DNA of 64,000 bases from Chelativorans sp. ZYF759 (GCF_012911015.1 NZ_WVVV01000012.1:7325-71324); one strand, 5' to 3'; positions 18,222 to 26,948 are shown, counted from the stretch's first letter. Made by a program: numbers and translations. Notes: generated by a model from the sequence alone, not told the origin.

Positions 18222-19796
18222 TTAGTCGAAAGTGACCGTGGTCATCCGCGGCTGGTTTTCCGGATGCACTTCGAGATTGATCCCGTCACGCATCGCATAG
18301 GCCAGCACCTGGTTGTGGATGTTGAGGAAGATGCGATCTTCCATCACTTCCTCCCAGATTTCCGCGATCAGCGCATCGCGGGCTTCCAGGTCGGTCATGG
18401 TCGCCAGCTGCTCGATCTTGCCGTCCAGTTCCTCGTTCGAGTAGCGCGTGCCGTTGAAGGCGCCGTAGCTGCCCTCGCGGGTGTGGACCAGGAAGTCGAA
18501 CACATACTGGCTGTCGAAGGTCGGAACGCCCCAGCCCAGCAGGTAGAAGTCGGTCTCCCAGTTCTCGATCAGCGGGAAGTGGAGCGACCGCGACTGCGAC
18601 ACCAGGTTCACGTTCATGTTGATGCGGCCGAGCATGCCGACCAGCGCCTGGCAGATCGCCTCGTCATTAAGGTAGCGATCGTTCGGGCAGTGCAGGTCGA
18701 CGGAGAAGCCGTCCTCGTAGCCGGCCTCGTTCATCAGCTCGATGGCGCGCTCGATGTCCGGCGCGTCATAGGCGTGCATCTCCTCGGTCCAGCCGTTCAC
18801 GAAGGGCGGCAGCGGAGCGGCCGACGGATCGGACTCGCCGCGCATCACCACCTGGCGAATGGCGTCACGGTCGACGGCAAGCGCCATGGCCTCGCGGACC
18901 TCCGGCTTGGCGAACGGATTGTCGTCCACATTGGCCGAGGCGAGCGTCTCCGACGTCATGTCGTAGGAGAAGAAGATGTTGCGGTTTTCCGGTCCACGCA
19001 CGACGCTGATGCCGTCCGTGCCTTCCAGGCGCGCGATGTCCTGGACGGGCACGTCCTGCACGATGTCGACCTCGCCCGACAGAAGGGCAGCGACGCGGGT
19101 CGCGGCTTCGGCGATCGGCGTGTAGATGATCTCGGTCACGGCCGGAGCTTCATCCCAGTGGCCCTCGAAGGCTTCCAGAACGGTCCGCACCTCGGGGTCG
19201 CGGGAGACGAGCCTGTAGGGGCCGGTGCCGTTGGTGTTGCGGACCGAATAGCTCTCTTCGCCGGCGGCGAAATTGGGGGCCGTGGTGGTGTCGTTCTCCT
19301 CGGCCCACTCCTTGCTCATGATGAAGGTGTTGGTGAGGTTCTGGACGTAGAGCGGCGCCGGGCCCGAGAGCTTGACGTGGACGGTGTAGTCGTCGACGGC
19401 GGTGACTTCCTCGACGGCGGCGTGGAGCGCGGCCATGCCGGACGGCGGGGTGCGGGCGCGATCGAGCGAGAACACCACGTCCTCGGCCGTCAGCTCCTGG
19501 CCGTCATGGAAGGTGACGCCTTCGCGGATCTTGAATTCCCAGACGGTGTCGTCGTCCTCGGTGATGCCCCACTCGGTGGCAAGCCGCGGCGTCAGCGAAC
19601 CGTCGACGGCGCGGCCGACGAGCGTCTCGTAGATGTGGTGGTTCAGCGTGTGGGTCGGACCCTCGTTCTGCGAATGCGGATCGAGCGTCAGCGCATCGCC
19701 GACGCGCGCCCAGCGCAGCGTCTCGGCTTCTGCGGAGGCCGGCAGCGCGCCGGCTGCGAGCGCCAGTACGCTCGCGGTGATCAGGAATTTACGCAT
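18222..19796 (-). CDS. Peptide/nickel-type ABC transporter substrate-binding protein (SBP_bac_5)
   Basis: A 524-residue periplasmic binding protein (family 5). The signal peptide is MRKFLITASVLALAAGALPASAEA. The mature protein starts ETLRWARVGDALTLDPHSQNE and has the family signature AEDVVFSLDRA, then conserved YVFDFLVHTREGSYG near the lobe II end. The ATG at 19796 has GGGAG 5 nt upstream; the alternative start 12 bp earlier overlaps that Shine-Dalgarno sequence and is unlikely. Ligand type (dipeptide, oligopeptide or other) cannot be told from sequence. It is the first gene of the operon. Confidence 0.95.
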   Translation of the reverse strand: MRKFLITASVLALAAGALPASAEAETLRWARVGDALTLDPHSQNEGPTHTLNHHIYETLVGRAVDGSLTPRLATEWGITEDDDTVWEFKIREGVTFHDGQELTAEDVVFSLDRARTPPSGMAALHAAVEEVTAVDDYTVHVKLSGPAPLYVQNLTNTFIMSKEWAEENDTTTAPNFAAGEESYSVRNTNGTGPYRLVSRDPEVRTVLEAFEGHWDEAPAVTEIIYTPIAEAATRVAALLSGEVDIVQDVPVQDIARLEGTDGISVVRGPENRNIFFSYDMTSETLASANVDDNPFAKPEVREAMALAVDRDAIRQVVMRGESDPSAAPLPPFVNGWTEEMHAYDAPDIERAIELMNEAGYEDGFSVDLHCPNDRYLNDEAICQALVGMLGRINMNVNLVSQSRSLHFPLIENWETDFYLLGWGVPTFDSQYVFDFLVHTREGSYGAFNGTRYSNEELDGKIEQLATMTDLEARDALIAEIWEEVMEDRIFLNIHNQVLAYAMRDGINLEVHPENQPRMTTVTFD

Positions 19797-20117
19797 GATG
19801 ACTCCCATAAGTCTTTTTTGTTCCGGTTTCCCCGTGGCAGGCGTTGGCCGCCCCGATTGGCGCGTACCATAGAAGAGCGTTCGTCAGTTGGAAAGGTGCT
19901 GAAAAGCGCTTTCTCCACTTGCCTTAATGACCTTGCGGAACACTCCGGAAGCCTCACTTCGAGGGCTTCGATACTGTGGCGATAAGCAAGTATTTTCAAT
20001 GCGTTGTTCTAGGCGCTCATTACCAAATGGTAATCGGCGAATTCATCCGGCGTTCATGTCGCGGACGACAGTGTCGTGGGTGGGACGACATCGATACGAA
20101 AGAAAAAGGAAAGACAA
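19797..20117. other. Divergent intergenic region (321 bp)
   Basis: No gene is visible. It holds the leftward promoter of the peptide ABC operon and the rightward promoter of the BA14K gene. A 16-bp palindrome lies at 20019-20034. AT content is locally raised around 19980-20035. Confidence 0.6.
20019..20034. promoter_or_regulatory. Palindromic operator candidate ATTACCA-AA-TGGTAAT
   Basis: A perfect dyad with 7-bp arms and a 2-bp centre, about 84 bp upstream of the BA14K start and 220 bp upstream of the binding-protein start. The cognate regulator is unknown. Confidence 0.4.
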
Positions 20118-20621
20118 ATGAAGCGACCAATCGCTCTCTTCTGCGCCGCCGCCGTCACCGTGACGACGCTCGGTGCCTCCGCCACGGGCGCTGCGGCCAC
20201 CGCGCTGGCCATGCCGCTTGGACAGGCAGCCGAAGCCCAGTTCCAGGAGGCCCAGTATCGCAACAACCAGCGTCCACGCGCCCAGCAGCGCGCGCCCCAG
20301 CGCACCCAACAGCGCAGCAACCAGCGCCGCGGCTTCTACCGCCAGGGCAATCAGGGCTATTACAACGGCCATCGCGGCTACACCCAGCGCCGTGCCGGCT
20401 ATCGCCAGTACAATGGCTACTGGTTCCCGCCGGCGGCCTTCGTCATGGGTGCGATCATAGGCGGCGCGGTGGCCAACCAGCCGCAGACCGTGCGTCCCGG
20501 CCGGCTCAGCCAGGCGCATGTGAGCTGGTGCCAGAGCCGCTACATCTCCTACCGGCTGTCGGACAACACCTTCCAGCCCTACAGCGGTTCGCGCCGCGCC
20601 TGCCTGTCGCCCTATGGCTGA
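20118..20621 (+). CDS. BA14K family protein
   Basis: A 167-residue secreted or surface protein. A signal segment ([20 protein letters not shown]...) is followed by a low-complexity Gln/Arg/Asn-rich region of about 60 residues ([17 protein letters not shown]), a short hydrophobic stretch [16 protein letters not shown], and a C-terminal BA14K motif [19 protein letters not shown] with a second Cys in [11 protein letters not shown]14K was first described as an immunoreactive lectin-like Brucella protein; the biochemical role is unproven. The ATG at 20118 has AAGGA upstream. A strong terminator follows. Confidence 0.9.
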   Translation: MKRPIALFCAAAVTVTTLGASATGAAATALAMPLGQAAEAQFQEAQYRNNQRPRAQQRAPQRTQQRSNQRRGFYRQGNQGYYNGHRGYTQRRAGYRQYNGYWFPPAAFVMGAIIGGAVANQPQTVRPGRLSQAHVSWCQSRYISYRLSDNTFQPYSGSRRACLSPYG

Positions 20622-20646
20622 TCCGGCAAGCGATGAAGGAAAGCAG

Positions 20647-20673
20647 GGGGCGGCTTCGTGCCGCCCCTTTTTT
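20647..20673 (+). terminator. Rho-independent terminator of the BA14K gene
   Basis: A perfect 8-bp stem (GGGGCGGC / GCCGCCCC) with a 5-nt loop and a following TTTTTT run, 26 bp past the stop. Confidence 0.92.
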
Positions 20674-20681
20674 GCTGGCGA

Positions 20682-21428
20682 TCAGGCCTGCCGGGCGGCC
20701 GCTGCCTGCCGGTCGAGTTCCGTGCGAAGGGGTGTGTCGAGCCTGAGCGCGTCGCCCAGCCGCTCGAGATAGCGCTGCTCCTCGGGCGTGTCCGGGTCGA
20801 TGGCAAGGCTCGACGCCAGATAGATCTCGGCCGCCTGCTTGTCGTCGGTGGCCAGTCGGGCCACCGCCACCGGGTCGCTCGGCCTTGTCATCTGGTCGAA
20901 CAGGAACGCCTTCTCGTCGGCGGCGAGCGCCGAGGCTTCGATCTGCTGCTGCAGCATGGCCCGCTCGGCGGCGTCGATATGGCCATCGGCACTGGCCGCC
21001 GCGATCATCGCCTTGAGCAGCGTCAGCCTGAAATCCGAGCCCTCGCCGTCGCGCAGCGTGGCCGGATCGAAGCCGCTGTCGGCCGGCGGCAGGGCAGGGG
21101 GCGTATGCGGATTGGCCACGGGCGCCTCCCCGCGCGAGTTCTGCCAGGCGCGGTACGCGAGCGCGGCCACGGCCGCCAGCCCGCCATAGGTGACGGCCTT
21201 GCCGGCCACCTTGCGGGCCTTCCTGTTGCCGAGCAGGAGGCCGATCACGCCGCCCGCCGCTACCCCGCCCAGGCCGCCCGGGATGCCGCCCAGCCCGAGA
21301 CCACGGGCCAGATCGCTTGCGCCAAGACCGGCCAGCGGATTGTTTGCGCCGCCGGGGGTGGCGCCGTCATCTTGAGGTGCAGCGTTGCCTGCGCCGAAAA
21401 ATCCTTCGAGCAGCCTGTTCATGTCCAT
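20682..21428 (-). CDS. DUF533 (TerB-like, YebE family) protein
   Basis: A 248-residue protein. The N terminus MDMNRLLEGFFG and a Gly-rich hydrophobic stretch (LGLGGIPGGLGGVAAGGVIGLLLG) suggest membrane association. The C-terminal half (about 135-245) is a helical TerB-like domain with LLKAMIAAASADGHIDAAERAML, the segment typical of DUF533. The function is not established. It lies 117 bp downstream of a small HTH gene on the same strand and may be co-transcribed with it. Confidence 0.88.
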   Translation of the reverse strand: MDMNRLLEGFFGAGNAAPQDDGATPGGANNPLAGLGASDLARGLGLGGIPGGLGGVAAGGVIGLLLGNRKARKVAGKAVTYGGLAAVAALAYRAWQNSRGEAPVANPHTPPALPPADSGFDPATLRDGEGSDFRLTLLKAMIAAASADGHIDAAERAMLQQQIEASALAADEKAFLFDQMTRPSDPVAVARLATDDKQAAEIYLASSLAIDPDTPEEQRYLERLGDALRLDTPLRTELDRQAAAARQA

Positions 21429-21545
21429 GGGAGTGCAGAGCCTTTGTGCCGGATGGGTCGATGGCTCTAGGTAGGTTGCCGTTTGCCGGGCGCAAGAAGG
21501 CGCTTGCGGGCATTCGGCATGGGGATGATCCGGCTGCTCGAAAGA

Positions 21546-21863
21546 CTAGACGTCGTCCTCGGCGACGATCCCGCCTTCGCCTTCCAGCGTCGCCAGCCGC
21601 CGGCTTTCCGAGCGTGAGAATTTCAGCCGCACTCCTTCGCCCCCGCCATTGTCGGGGATGAAGCGGATGCCGCTGTTCTCGAGCGCGGTGCACATGGCGG
21701 CCACGGCCTCGGCGGGCCCGGCCGGCTGGACCCGGCTGTCCTCGACCGCCTGGATCGTCCGGTCGTCGAGACCGGTGAGTCTCGCCAGCCGCTCGACGCT
21801 CATGCGCAGCAGCACACGGGCGGCGGCGAACTGCCGGCCTGAGATGTCGTTGGGATCGGCCAT
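21546..21863 (-). CDS. Small helix-turn-helix (XRE-like) protein
   Basis: A 105-residue protein. Residues 9-60 form a Cro/C1-type HTH (ISGRQFAAARVLLRMSVERL then LARLTGLDDRTIQAVEDS). The second half contains a short domain GIRFIPDNGGGEGVRLKFSR, a tail recurrent in alphaproteobacterial XRE proteins. The target is unknown; the DUF533 gene directly downstream is a candidate co-operon member. Confidence 0.82.
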   Translation of the reverse strand: MADPNDISGRQFAAARVLLRMSVERLARLTGLDDRTIQAVEDSRVQPAGPAEAVAAMCTALENSGIRFIPDNGGGEGVRLKFSRSESRRLATLEGEGGIVAEDDV

Positions 21864-22002
21864 GGCCTCTTTCTCCTGAGATGAAGCGGAAGGATACCAC
21901 GTCGCGCCGACGGAACGTCAATCCAAGGTGGCGCTCTTTGCGCCGCTGAATTCGGCGGGGACGCCAGCGCCTCGCGGCAAGCGCCTGGCCCGCTGCCCTG
22001 GC

Positions 22003-22686
22003 TCAGAACCAGGCCAGCGGATCCGGCCCGATGAGGCGCTGGTGCCCGTCGAGCAGGAACCACAGATAGACCAGTGCGGCCATCGCCACTGGCCAGACCT
22101 TGATCTCCGCCAGACGGCCGGCATTGCGCATGAGGCCGGCAAAGGGAATGAGCGGGGCCTCTGCGGCCAGCGCCTTCCAGCGTTCCTTGCCCAGTCTTTT
22201 TTGCGCCCTTCGATCGAGAGCGAACATGCCGGACAGCGACAGCAGGCCCATCCCCCCGAACAGGATCAGTGCCACGACATGGCCGGTCGGCGGGATGTGC
22301 GCCACCGACCAGATCAAGAAGCCCCACAAAACCGGATGCCGCGTCACACTCGCCACAGGGCCCGGTCCGGTCGAGGGGTTCGGACTGCGTATCGAGACCG
22401 AGAGCGAACTGGCTTCGGCCAGGCCGGCGATCAGCAGCCAGAAGGCGACCGGCATGGCGATCAGCGGGATCGCCGCTTGCCACGGCTCCGCATACCAAAG
22501 CGCGATGCGGGGGGCGCGGCTGGCGGCCGAGATGAGCCAGGCAAGCAGCACGAGCGAAAGAGCGGAATAGAGGATCAGATAGGCGCGCCTGCCCAGCAGC
22601 ACGACCAGCCTGCCGCGGACGGCAGGCAGTGGCGGGACGGCATGGGCAAGAAGGAAGGCGCCCAGCGCCAGCAGGAATTGCGTCAT
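22003..22686 (-). CDS. nnrU: NnrU family protein
   Basis: A 227-residue integral membrane protein with about six transmembrane helices, starting MTQFLLALGAFLLAHAVPPL. The family segment RHPVLWGFLIWSVAHIPPTGH is conserved. NnrU accompanies nirK/nor genes in denitrifying alphaproteobacteria and is linked to NO/nitrite reduction, though its exact task is unsettled; it resembles isoprenylcysteine methyltransferase-type membrane proteins. I chose the ATG at 22686 over an upstream in-frame start because homologues begin there. It diverges from nirK, and a single NNR box lies midway between the two starts. Confidence 0.92.
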   Translation of the reverse strand: MTQFLLALGAFLLAHAVPPLPAVRGRLVVLLGRRAYLILYSALSLVLLAWLISAASRAPRIALWYAEPWQAAIPLIAMPVAFWLLIAGLAEASSLSVSIRSPNPSTGPGPVASVTRHPVLWGFLIWSVAHIPPTGHVVALILFGGMGLLSLSGMFALDRRAQKRLGKERWKALAAEAPLIPFAGLMRNAGRLAEIKVWPVAMAALVYLWFLLDGHQRLIGPDPLAWF

Positions 22687-22750
22687 CGGTGCAGCCTTGG
22701 GTCCGGATTCTGGATGTCTGGATGCGTAAAGGAAGCGATCGGCCCCCAGT

Positions 22751-22764
22751 TTGTGCAATGACAA
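22751..22764. promoter_or_regulatory. Putative NnrR/FNR-type box between nnrU and nirK
   Basis: The 14-bp site TTGTGCAATGACAA fits TTG-N8-CAA, the NnrR/DNR/FNR pattern. It is centred about 70 bp from both the nirK and nnrU start codons, so it can serve both directions. The expected binder is the Crp/Fnr protein encoded at 26250-26948. Confidence 0.7.
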
Positions 22765-22827
22765 AGAAGGAGGAGGTGCACGCGACTAGCTTGTCCCCAT
22801 AACAACGCGGTCGAAAGGACAAGACCA

Positions 22828-23880
22828 ATGAACATCCGCCAACTTCTCCTCAGCACTGCCGCGGCCGGTGCGCTGGCCATCGGCGGCGCATTTGCCACGG
22901 CACCGGCATTCGCTGCCGAGCTGGGCACGCACGAGGCGCCGGTCAACGTCATTCGTTCGGCGATCGACCTGCCGGCCGCGATCGGTGACCGCGGTCCCGA
23001 GACCGTCCGCATCAATCTGGAGACGGTCGAAGTCATCGGCGAATTGTCGAACGGCACGACCTACGATTACTGGACCTTCAACCACAAGGTTCCTGGACCC
23101 TTCGTGCGGGTACGTGTCGGCGATACGGTCGAGGTTCTCATGAAGAACCATGAGGATTCCATCGCCATGCACAATGTCGATTTCCATGCCGTGACGGGTC
23201 TTCATGGCGGCGGGCACGCCACGATGGCGGCCCCGGGCGAGACCAAGGGCTTTACCTTCAAGGCACTCAATGCCGGCCTCTATGTCTATCATTGCGCGGT
23301 CGGGCCAGCGGCCCAGCACATCGCCAATGGCATGTATGGGCTGATCCTGGTGGAGCCCGAGGGCGGCCTGCCGCCTGTGGATCATGAGTTCTACGTGATG
23401 CAGGGCGAGCTCTACACCTACGAGGCCTATGGTAGCCGCGGTCATCTCACCGAGGACTACGACAAGCTCATGAACGAGACGCCGGAATACTACGTCTTCA
23501 ACGGCGCGGACATGGCTCTGACGGGCGACAATGCCCTTCATGCCGAGGTGGGCGAGACGATCCGCATCTATTTCGGTGTCGGCGGGCCCAACAAGACCTC
23601 GAGCTTCCACGTGATCGGGGAGATCTTCGACAAGGTCTACAATCTGGGTTCACTGACCAGCGCGCCGCTCCAGGATGTGCAGACCATCTCGGTACCCCCA
23701 GGCGGGGCGGTGGCAGTCGACATGAAACTCGAGGTGCCGGGAGAATATCTGGTCGTCGACCACGCCCTTTCCCGCGCAGCCCGCGGACTGGTCGGCAAGC
23801 TGATCGTCACCGGGCCCGAGCAGCCCGATCTGTTCCGCGAGAGCGTGGACGGCGAAGAGCTGAGCTACCTCGCCGACTAG
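22828..23880 (+). CDS. nirK: Copper-containing nitrite reductase (class II NirK)
   Basis: A 350-residue periplasmic enzyme that reduces nitrite to NO. A signal peptide (1-30) ends in FAA. Type 1 copper ligands are His115, Cys156, His164 and Met169 (HCAVGPAAQHIANGM). Type 2 ligands are His120, His155 and His312 (VVDHALSRA). The catalytic pair is Asp118 and His261. The motif between the Cys and second His, and the following YGLILVEPEGGL, place it in the Rhodobacter-like class II rather than the HCAPxGM-type class I. An AAAGGAC-like site precedes the ATG. It is transcribed alone, with a terminator after it, or with nnrS by read-through. Confidence 0.97.
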   Translation: MNIRQLLLSTAAAGALAIGGAFATAPAFAAELGTHEAPVNVIRSAIDLPAAIGDRGPETVRINLETVEVIGELSNGTTYDYWTFNHKVPGPFVRVRVGDTVEVLMKNHEDSIAMHNVDFHAVTGLHGGGHATMAAPGETKGFTFKALNAGLYVYHCAVGPAAQHIANGMYGLILVEPEGGLPPVDHEFYVMQGELYTYEAYGSRGHLTEDYDKLMNETPEYYVFNGADMALTGDNALHAEVGETIRIYFGVGGPNKTSSFHVIGEIFDKVYNLGSLTSAPLQDVQTISVPPGGAVAVDMKLEVPGEYLVVDHALSRAARGLVGKLIVTGPEQPDLFRESVDGEELSYLAD

Positions 23881-23895
23881 GGCCAGTCCCAGCCG

Positions 23896-23926
23896 ACGGG
23901 CCGCCGGGAAACCGGCGGCCCGTTTC
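23896..23926 (+). terminator. Terminator hairpin after nirK
   Basis: A perfect 10-bp stem (ACGGGCCGCC / GGCGGCCCGT) with an 8-nt loop and a short TTT tail, 16 bp past the nirK stop. It is probably partial, since nnrS follows 23 bp later. Confidence 0.75.
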
Positions 23927-23948
23927 GTGTCAAGCAGAGGATTCCACA

Positions 23949-25220
23949 ATGCCCACGCCACGCCCCTGCCTCGAGCGACCGGAAGCCTCCTTCGACAAGA
24001 CTTCCGACAGATCCGTGCCGCGCAGCCGGATCCGCCAGGGTGATCGGACACGGGACGGGCGCGGGCGCATACGTGGAGGACCGGCAATTCTGAATTACGG
24101 TTTCAGGCCGTTTTTCCTGTTGGGTTCGCTGCACGCAGCGCTTCTCATTCCGCTCTGGCTGCTCATACTGATCGCCGATCTCCGGCCGGTCGGACCGTTC
24201 GATGCGATGCAGTGGCACGCGCATGAGATGGTCTTCGGCTATCTGGCCGCCATCGTCGCCGGTTTTGTGCTGACCGCCGTGCCCAACTGGACCGGCCGGC
24301 TGCCGTTGAGCGGCGCGCCGCTCGCTGGGCTCGTCGGACTGTGGCTCGCCGGCCGCCTTGCCACCGGGTTTATGGCGCCGCCGGTTGCTGCGGCGATCAT
24401 CGACGTGGCCTTTCTCACCCTCCTGGCCGCCTCGGTCTGGCGCGAGATCGTCGTGGGCCGCAACTGGCGCAATACGCCGGTGGCGCTGATGCTGTCGCTG
24501 CTCGCCTGCGCCAATCTTCTGCACCATCTCGAAGCGGCCGGATGGGGCGAGCCAGGTTTTGCCATCCGGCTGGCTCTCGGCGCCATCGTCGTTCTGATGG
24601 CCCTCATCGGCGGGCGCATCGTGCCGAGCTTCACCCGCAACTGGCTGGCCCGCCAGGCCGGGCAACCAATGCCGGCCAGTTTCGGGCGGGTCGACAAGCT
24701 GGCACTGGTCGTCACCATCCTTGCGGCAGTCGGCTGGCTGTTCTGGCCCCATAACGCGGTCACGGCCGGCCTGCTCATCGGGGGCGGCGCGCTCCTGTGC
24801 GTTCGGCTGTCGCGATGGCGCACACTTGCCACCTTGCGTGAGCCGATCGTCGCCATCCTGCATCTGGGCTATGGCTGGCTTGCGCTGTCGCTGATGCTGA
24901 TGGGCGCCGCCATTGCCTGGCCTGACGCGATCGCTCCCAGTGCCGCGCTGCACGCGCTGACGGCGGGGGCGGTCGGAACGATGACGCTGGCCGTCATGAC
25001 GCGCGCCAGTCTCGGTCACACGGGACGTCAGATCAGTGCCGACGGATGGACGGTGCTCATCTATTCCTGCGTCACGGCAGGGGCACTTCTGCGCCTCGGC
25101 GCCGGTTTCGTGCCGGACTTCCATCTTCCCCTGCTTGCCGCCGGTGGGCTGGTCTGGAGCCTCGCCTTCCTCCTCTTCGCGACGCGCTACGGCCCCATGC
25201 TGGCGCGACCGAAACTGTGA
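23949..25220 (+). CDS. nnrS: NnrS family protein
   Basis: A 423-residue haem- and copper-associated membrane protein with about 12 transmembrane helices. After a hydrophilic lead of ~45 residues it enters the family core AILNYGFRPFFLLGSLHAAL, followed by WHAHEMVFGYLAAIVAGF, with conserved His residues, and GGRIVPSFTRNWLA. NnrS relieves nitrosative stress by protecting cell iron pools in other bacteria. The ATG at 23949 has a GAGG upstream. The unusual basic N-terminal lead may be partly untranslated if a later start is used, but no strong alternative is seen. It lies between nirK and the DUF1858 gene. Confidence 0.93.
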   Translation: MPTPRPCLERPEASFDKTSDRSVPRSRIRQGDRTRDGRGRIRGGPAILNYGFRPFFLLGSLHAALLIPLWLLILIADLRPVGPFDAMQWHAHEMVFGYLAAIVAGFVLTAVPNWTGRLPLSGAPLAGLVGLWLAGRLATGFMAPPVAAAIIDVAFLTLLAASVWREIVVGRNWRNTPVALMLSLLACANLLHHLEAAGWGEPGFAIRLALGAIVVLMALIGGRIVPSFTRNWLARQAGQPMPASFGRVDKLALVVTILAAVGWLFWPHNAVTAGLLIGGGALLCVRLSRWRTLATLREPIVAILHLGYGWLALSLMLMGAAIAWPDAIAPSAALHALTAGAVGTMTLAVMTRASLGHTGRQISADGWTVLIYSCVTAGALLRLGAGFVPDFHLPLLAAGGLVWSLAFLLFATRYGPMLARPKL

Positions 25221-25238
25221 TCATGGCGGGAGACTTCG

Positions 25239-25457
25239 ATGAACACGAAGTGGACATACGACCCGGATATGCCAATCGACATGGTGATGCGCCGCTGGCC
25301 TGCCACGCTGGAGGTCATGATGCGGCATCGGATGCTGTGCGTTGGCTGCCCGATCGGTGGGTTTCACACAGTGCCGGAAGCATGCCAGGAGCACGGGCTC
25401 GATGAGGAGACACTTGTCGAGGAACTCGCGACAGCAATTGAATCGACGTGGCGATGA
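25239..25457 (+). CDS. DUF1858 redox-disulfide domain protein
   Basis: A 72-residue single-domain protein. DPDMPIDMVMRRWPATLEVM is followed by a CVGCPIG motif (Cys34, Cys37), the hallmark of the DUF1858/TIGR03980 family often found beside hybrid-cluster proteins and NO-detoxification genes. It probably acts as a small thiol redox or metal-handling partner in the cytoplasm. The ATG has GGGAG upstream. It overlaps the next gene by ATGA coupling, so it is co-translated with the truncated haemoglobin. Confidence 0.92.
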   Translation: MNTKWTYDPDMPIDMVMRRWPATLEVMMRHRMLCVGCPIGGFHTVPEACQEHGLDEETLVEELATAIESTWR

Positions 25458-25897
25458 ACAGCCCGAGCGACATCCAGGACAAGACAGGCAAAGTGATCGA
25501 GGAAGACGACATCGCGCGTCTCGTGCGCAGCTTCTACGGACGGGCACGCCAAGACGCGCTTCTCGGGCCCATTTTCGCGGCCCATGTCGAGAACTGGGAG
25601 CACCATCTGCTTCGTATCCAGGATTTCTGGTCGTCCGTCATCCATCGCACGGGTCGTTACCAGGGCCGGCCGGTACCGGCCCATGTGCCGCTCGGCATCG
25701 ACGCCACGCATTTCGACCGCTGGCTGGAACTGTTCGAGGAAACGGCAGGCGACGTCCTGAGCCCCGATGCCGCCGCGATCTTCGTCGAAAGGTCGCGCAT
25801 GATCGCGGGCAGCCTCGAACTGGCGGTGGCAAGCCATGACGGCGTGATCGTCCCGCCCGGCGGCCGCTACCGAAGGCGGGAGCCGAACGGAACATGA
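25454..25897 (+). CDS. Group III truncated haemoglobin
   Basis: A 147-residue globin of the trHbP (group III) class. The core is DIARLVRSFYGRARQDALLGPIF, NWEHHLLRIQDFWSSVI and a proximal His at 86 in ATHFDRWLELFEE. Such globins sit with denitrification or NO-stress genes and are proposed to bind NO or peroxynitrite. I chose the ATG at 25454, which overlaps the preceding stop (ATGA); a GTG six bases earlier is possible. Its own stop overlaps the next start in the same way. Confidence 0.93.
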   Translation: MNSPSDIQDKTGKVIEEDDIARLVRSFYGRARQDALLGPIFAAHVENWEHHLLRIQDFWSSVIHRTGRYQGRPVPAHVPLGIDATHFDRWLELFEETAGDVLSPDAAAIFVERSRMIAGSLELAVASHDGVIVPPGGRYRRREPNGT

Positions 25898-26253
25898 TGA
25901 GGTTCGTCTGGCAGGGGATCGGCTGGATCAGCCTGATGATGGGGGCGCTCGGCGTCATCCTGCCGCTGCTGCCAACCACGCCGTTCCTGCTGCTGTCGGC
26001 CTGGTGTTTCGCGCGAAGCTCGAAGCGGTTCCACGACTGGCTGGTTCACCACCCCCGCCTCGGTCCGCCCATCGAAGCATGGCGGCGACAGGGCGCCATC
26101 TCCCGCAAGGCCAAGTGCCTCGCCATGGTCTCGATCGCTGCCAGCCTTGCAATTGCGATTGTGGCCGGGGTGCCTGCCTGGGTACTGGCGTTTCAGATTG
26201 CCTGCCTGACCGCCGTCAGTGTCTTCATTCTGTCGCGGCCGGAGCCGGGCTAG
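25894..26253 (+). CDS. DUF454 (YbaN family) inner-membrane protein
   Basis: A 119-residue membrane protein with three or four helices. The family core is GALGVILPLLPTTPFLLLSAWCFARSS, followed by FHDWLVHHPRLGPPIEAWRRQGAI. The function is not known, but family members recur in nnrS/denitrification clusters. The start overlaps the globin stop (ATGA), making it the last gene of a nnrS-DUF1858-globin-DUF454 run. It ends convergently with the regulator gene, overlapping by 4 bp. Confidence 0.92.
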   Translation: MMRFVWQGIGWISLMMGALGVILPLLPTTPFLLLSAWCFARSSKRFHDWLVHHPRLGPPIEAWRRQGAISRKAKCLAMVSIAASLAIAIVAGVPAWVLAFQIACLTAVSVFILSRPEPG

Positions 26254-26948
26254 CGCTTTCGCCGATGCTCGGCGATCAGCATCAGGCGGTGCGGATCGGA
26301 AACCGTCACCTTTTGCCTGCCGCCGACCACAATGCCCTCATCCTCCCATGCGCTCATGAGACGGCTGACGGTGTGCAGCGTGGTTCCCGTCATCTCGGCG
26401 ATATCCTGGCGGGTAATGGGGAAGTCGATCTCGATTCCCTCCGGTGTCTTGCGACCGGCCTGCTTGATGAGGCGCAGGATGGTATGGGCCACCCGTTGCT
26501 CGACCTGTTCCGTGGACATCTCGACGACGCGTTGCTGGGTCTCCTGCAGGCGCCTTCCCACGGTGGCGTATGTGTTCGAGGTGAGGGAGGGATAGCTCGA
26601 GGCGAAGTCGCTCCACAGCCGCGTGGGCCAGGCGAGTGCCACGCAGTCAACCGCGGCGATCGCGCTGGCGGGATAGGTGGTTCGACCGATGGCCGGTGCG
26701 ATGCCGAAAAGCTCGCCCTCGTTGATATAGCGCGCGATCACCTGCTCCCCGTCCGGCGTCGTCTTCACGACGCGAATATGGCCTGCCAGCAGCACGAAGA
26801 AGGAATGTGCCTCTTCCTCCTGCGCGAAGATCACCGCGTCCTTGGGATGTCGCGAGGAGCGGGCTTTGGCCAGGATGTCTTCCTGCTCGGCCGGCGTCAT
26901 CTCCGCGAAGAGGGCAAGGCCCGAAATCAGTGATCTGTCCAACGGCAA
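26250..26948 (-). CDS. nnrR: Crp/Fnr-family regulator, NnrR/DNR type
   Basis: A 232-residue regulator that begins at a TTG (26948) preceded by AGGAG 7 nt upstream. An upstream in-frame extension of 57 codons is not similar to the family. Residues 1-120 form a cyclic-nucleotide-binding-like sensor with a single Cys, so no [4Fe-4S] centre of the FNR type is possible; this fits NO-responsive NnrR/DNR proteins. The HTH is ITRQDIAEMTGTTLHTVSRL, with the TLHTVSR recognition helix seen in NnrR. It presumably activates nirK and nnrU through the box at 22751-22764. A second box lies before its own start. Confidence 0.9.
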   Translation of the reverse strand: MPLDRSLISGLALFAEMTPAEQEDILAKARSSRHPKDAVIFAQEEEAHSFFVLLAGHIRVVKTTPDGEQVIARYINEGELFGIAPAIGRTTYPASAIAAVDCVALAWPTRLWSDFASSYPSLTSNTYATVGRRLQETQQRVVEMSTEQVEQRVAHTILRLIKQAGRKTPEGIEIDFPITRQDIAEMTGTTLHTVSRLMSAWEDEGIVVGGRQKVTVSDPHRLMLIAEHRRKR

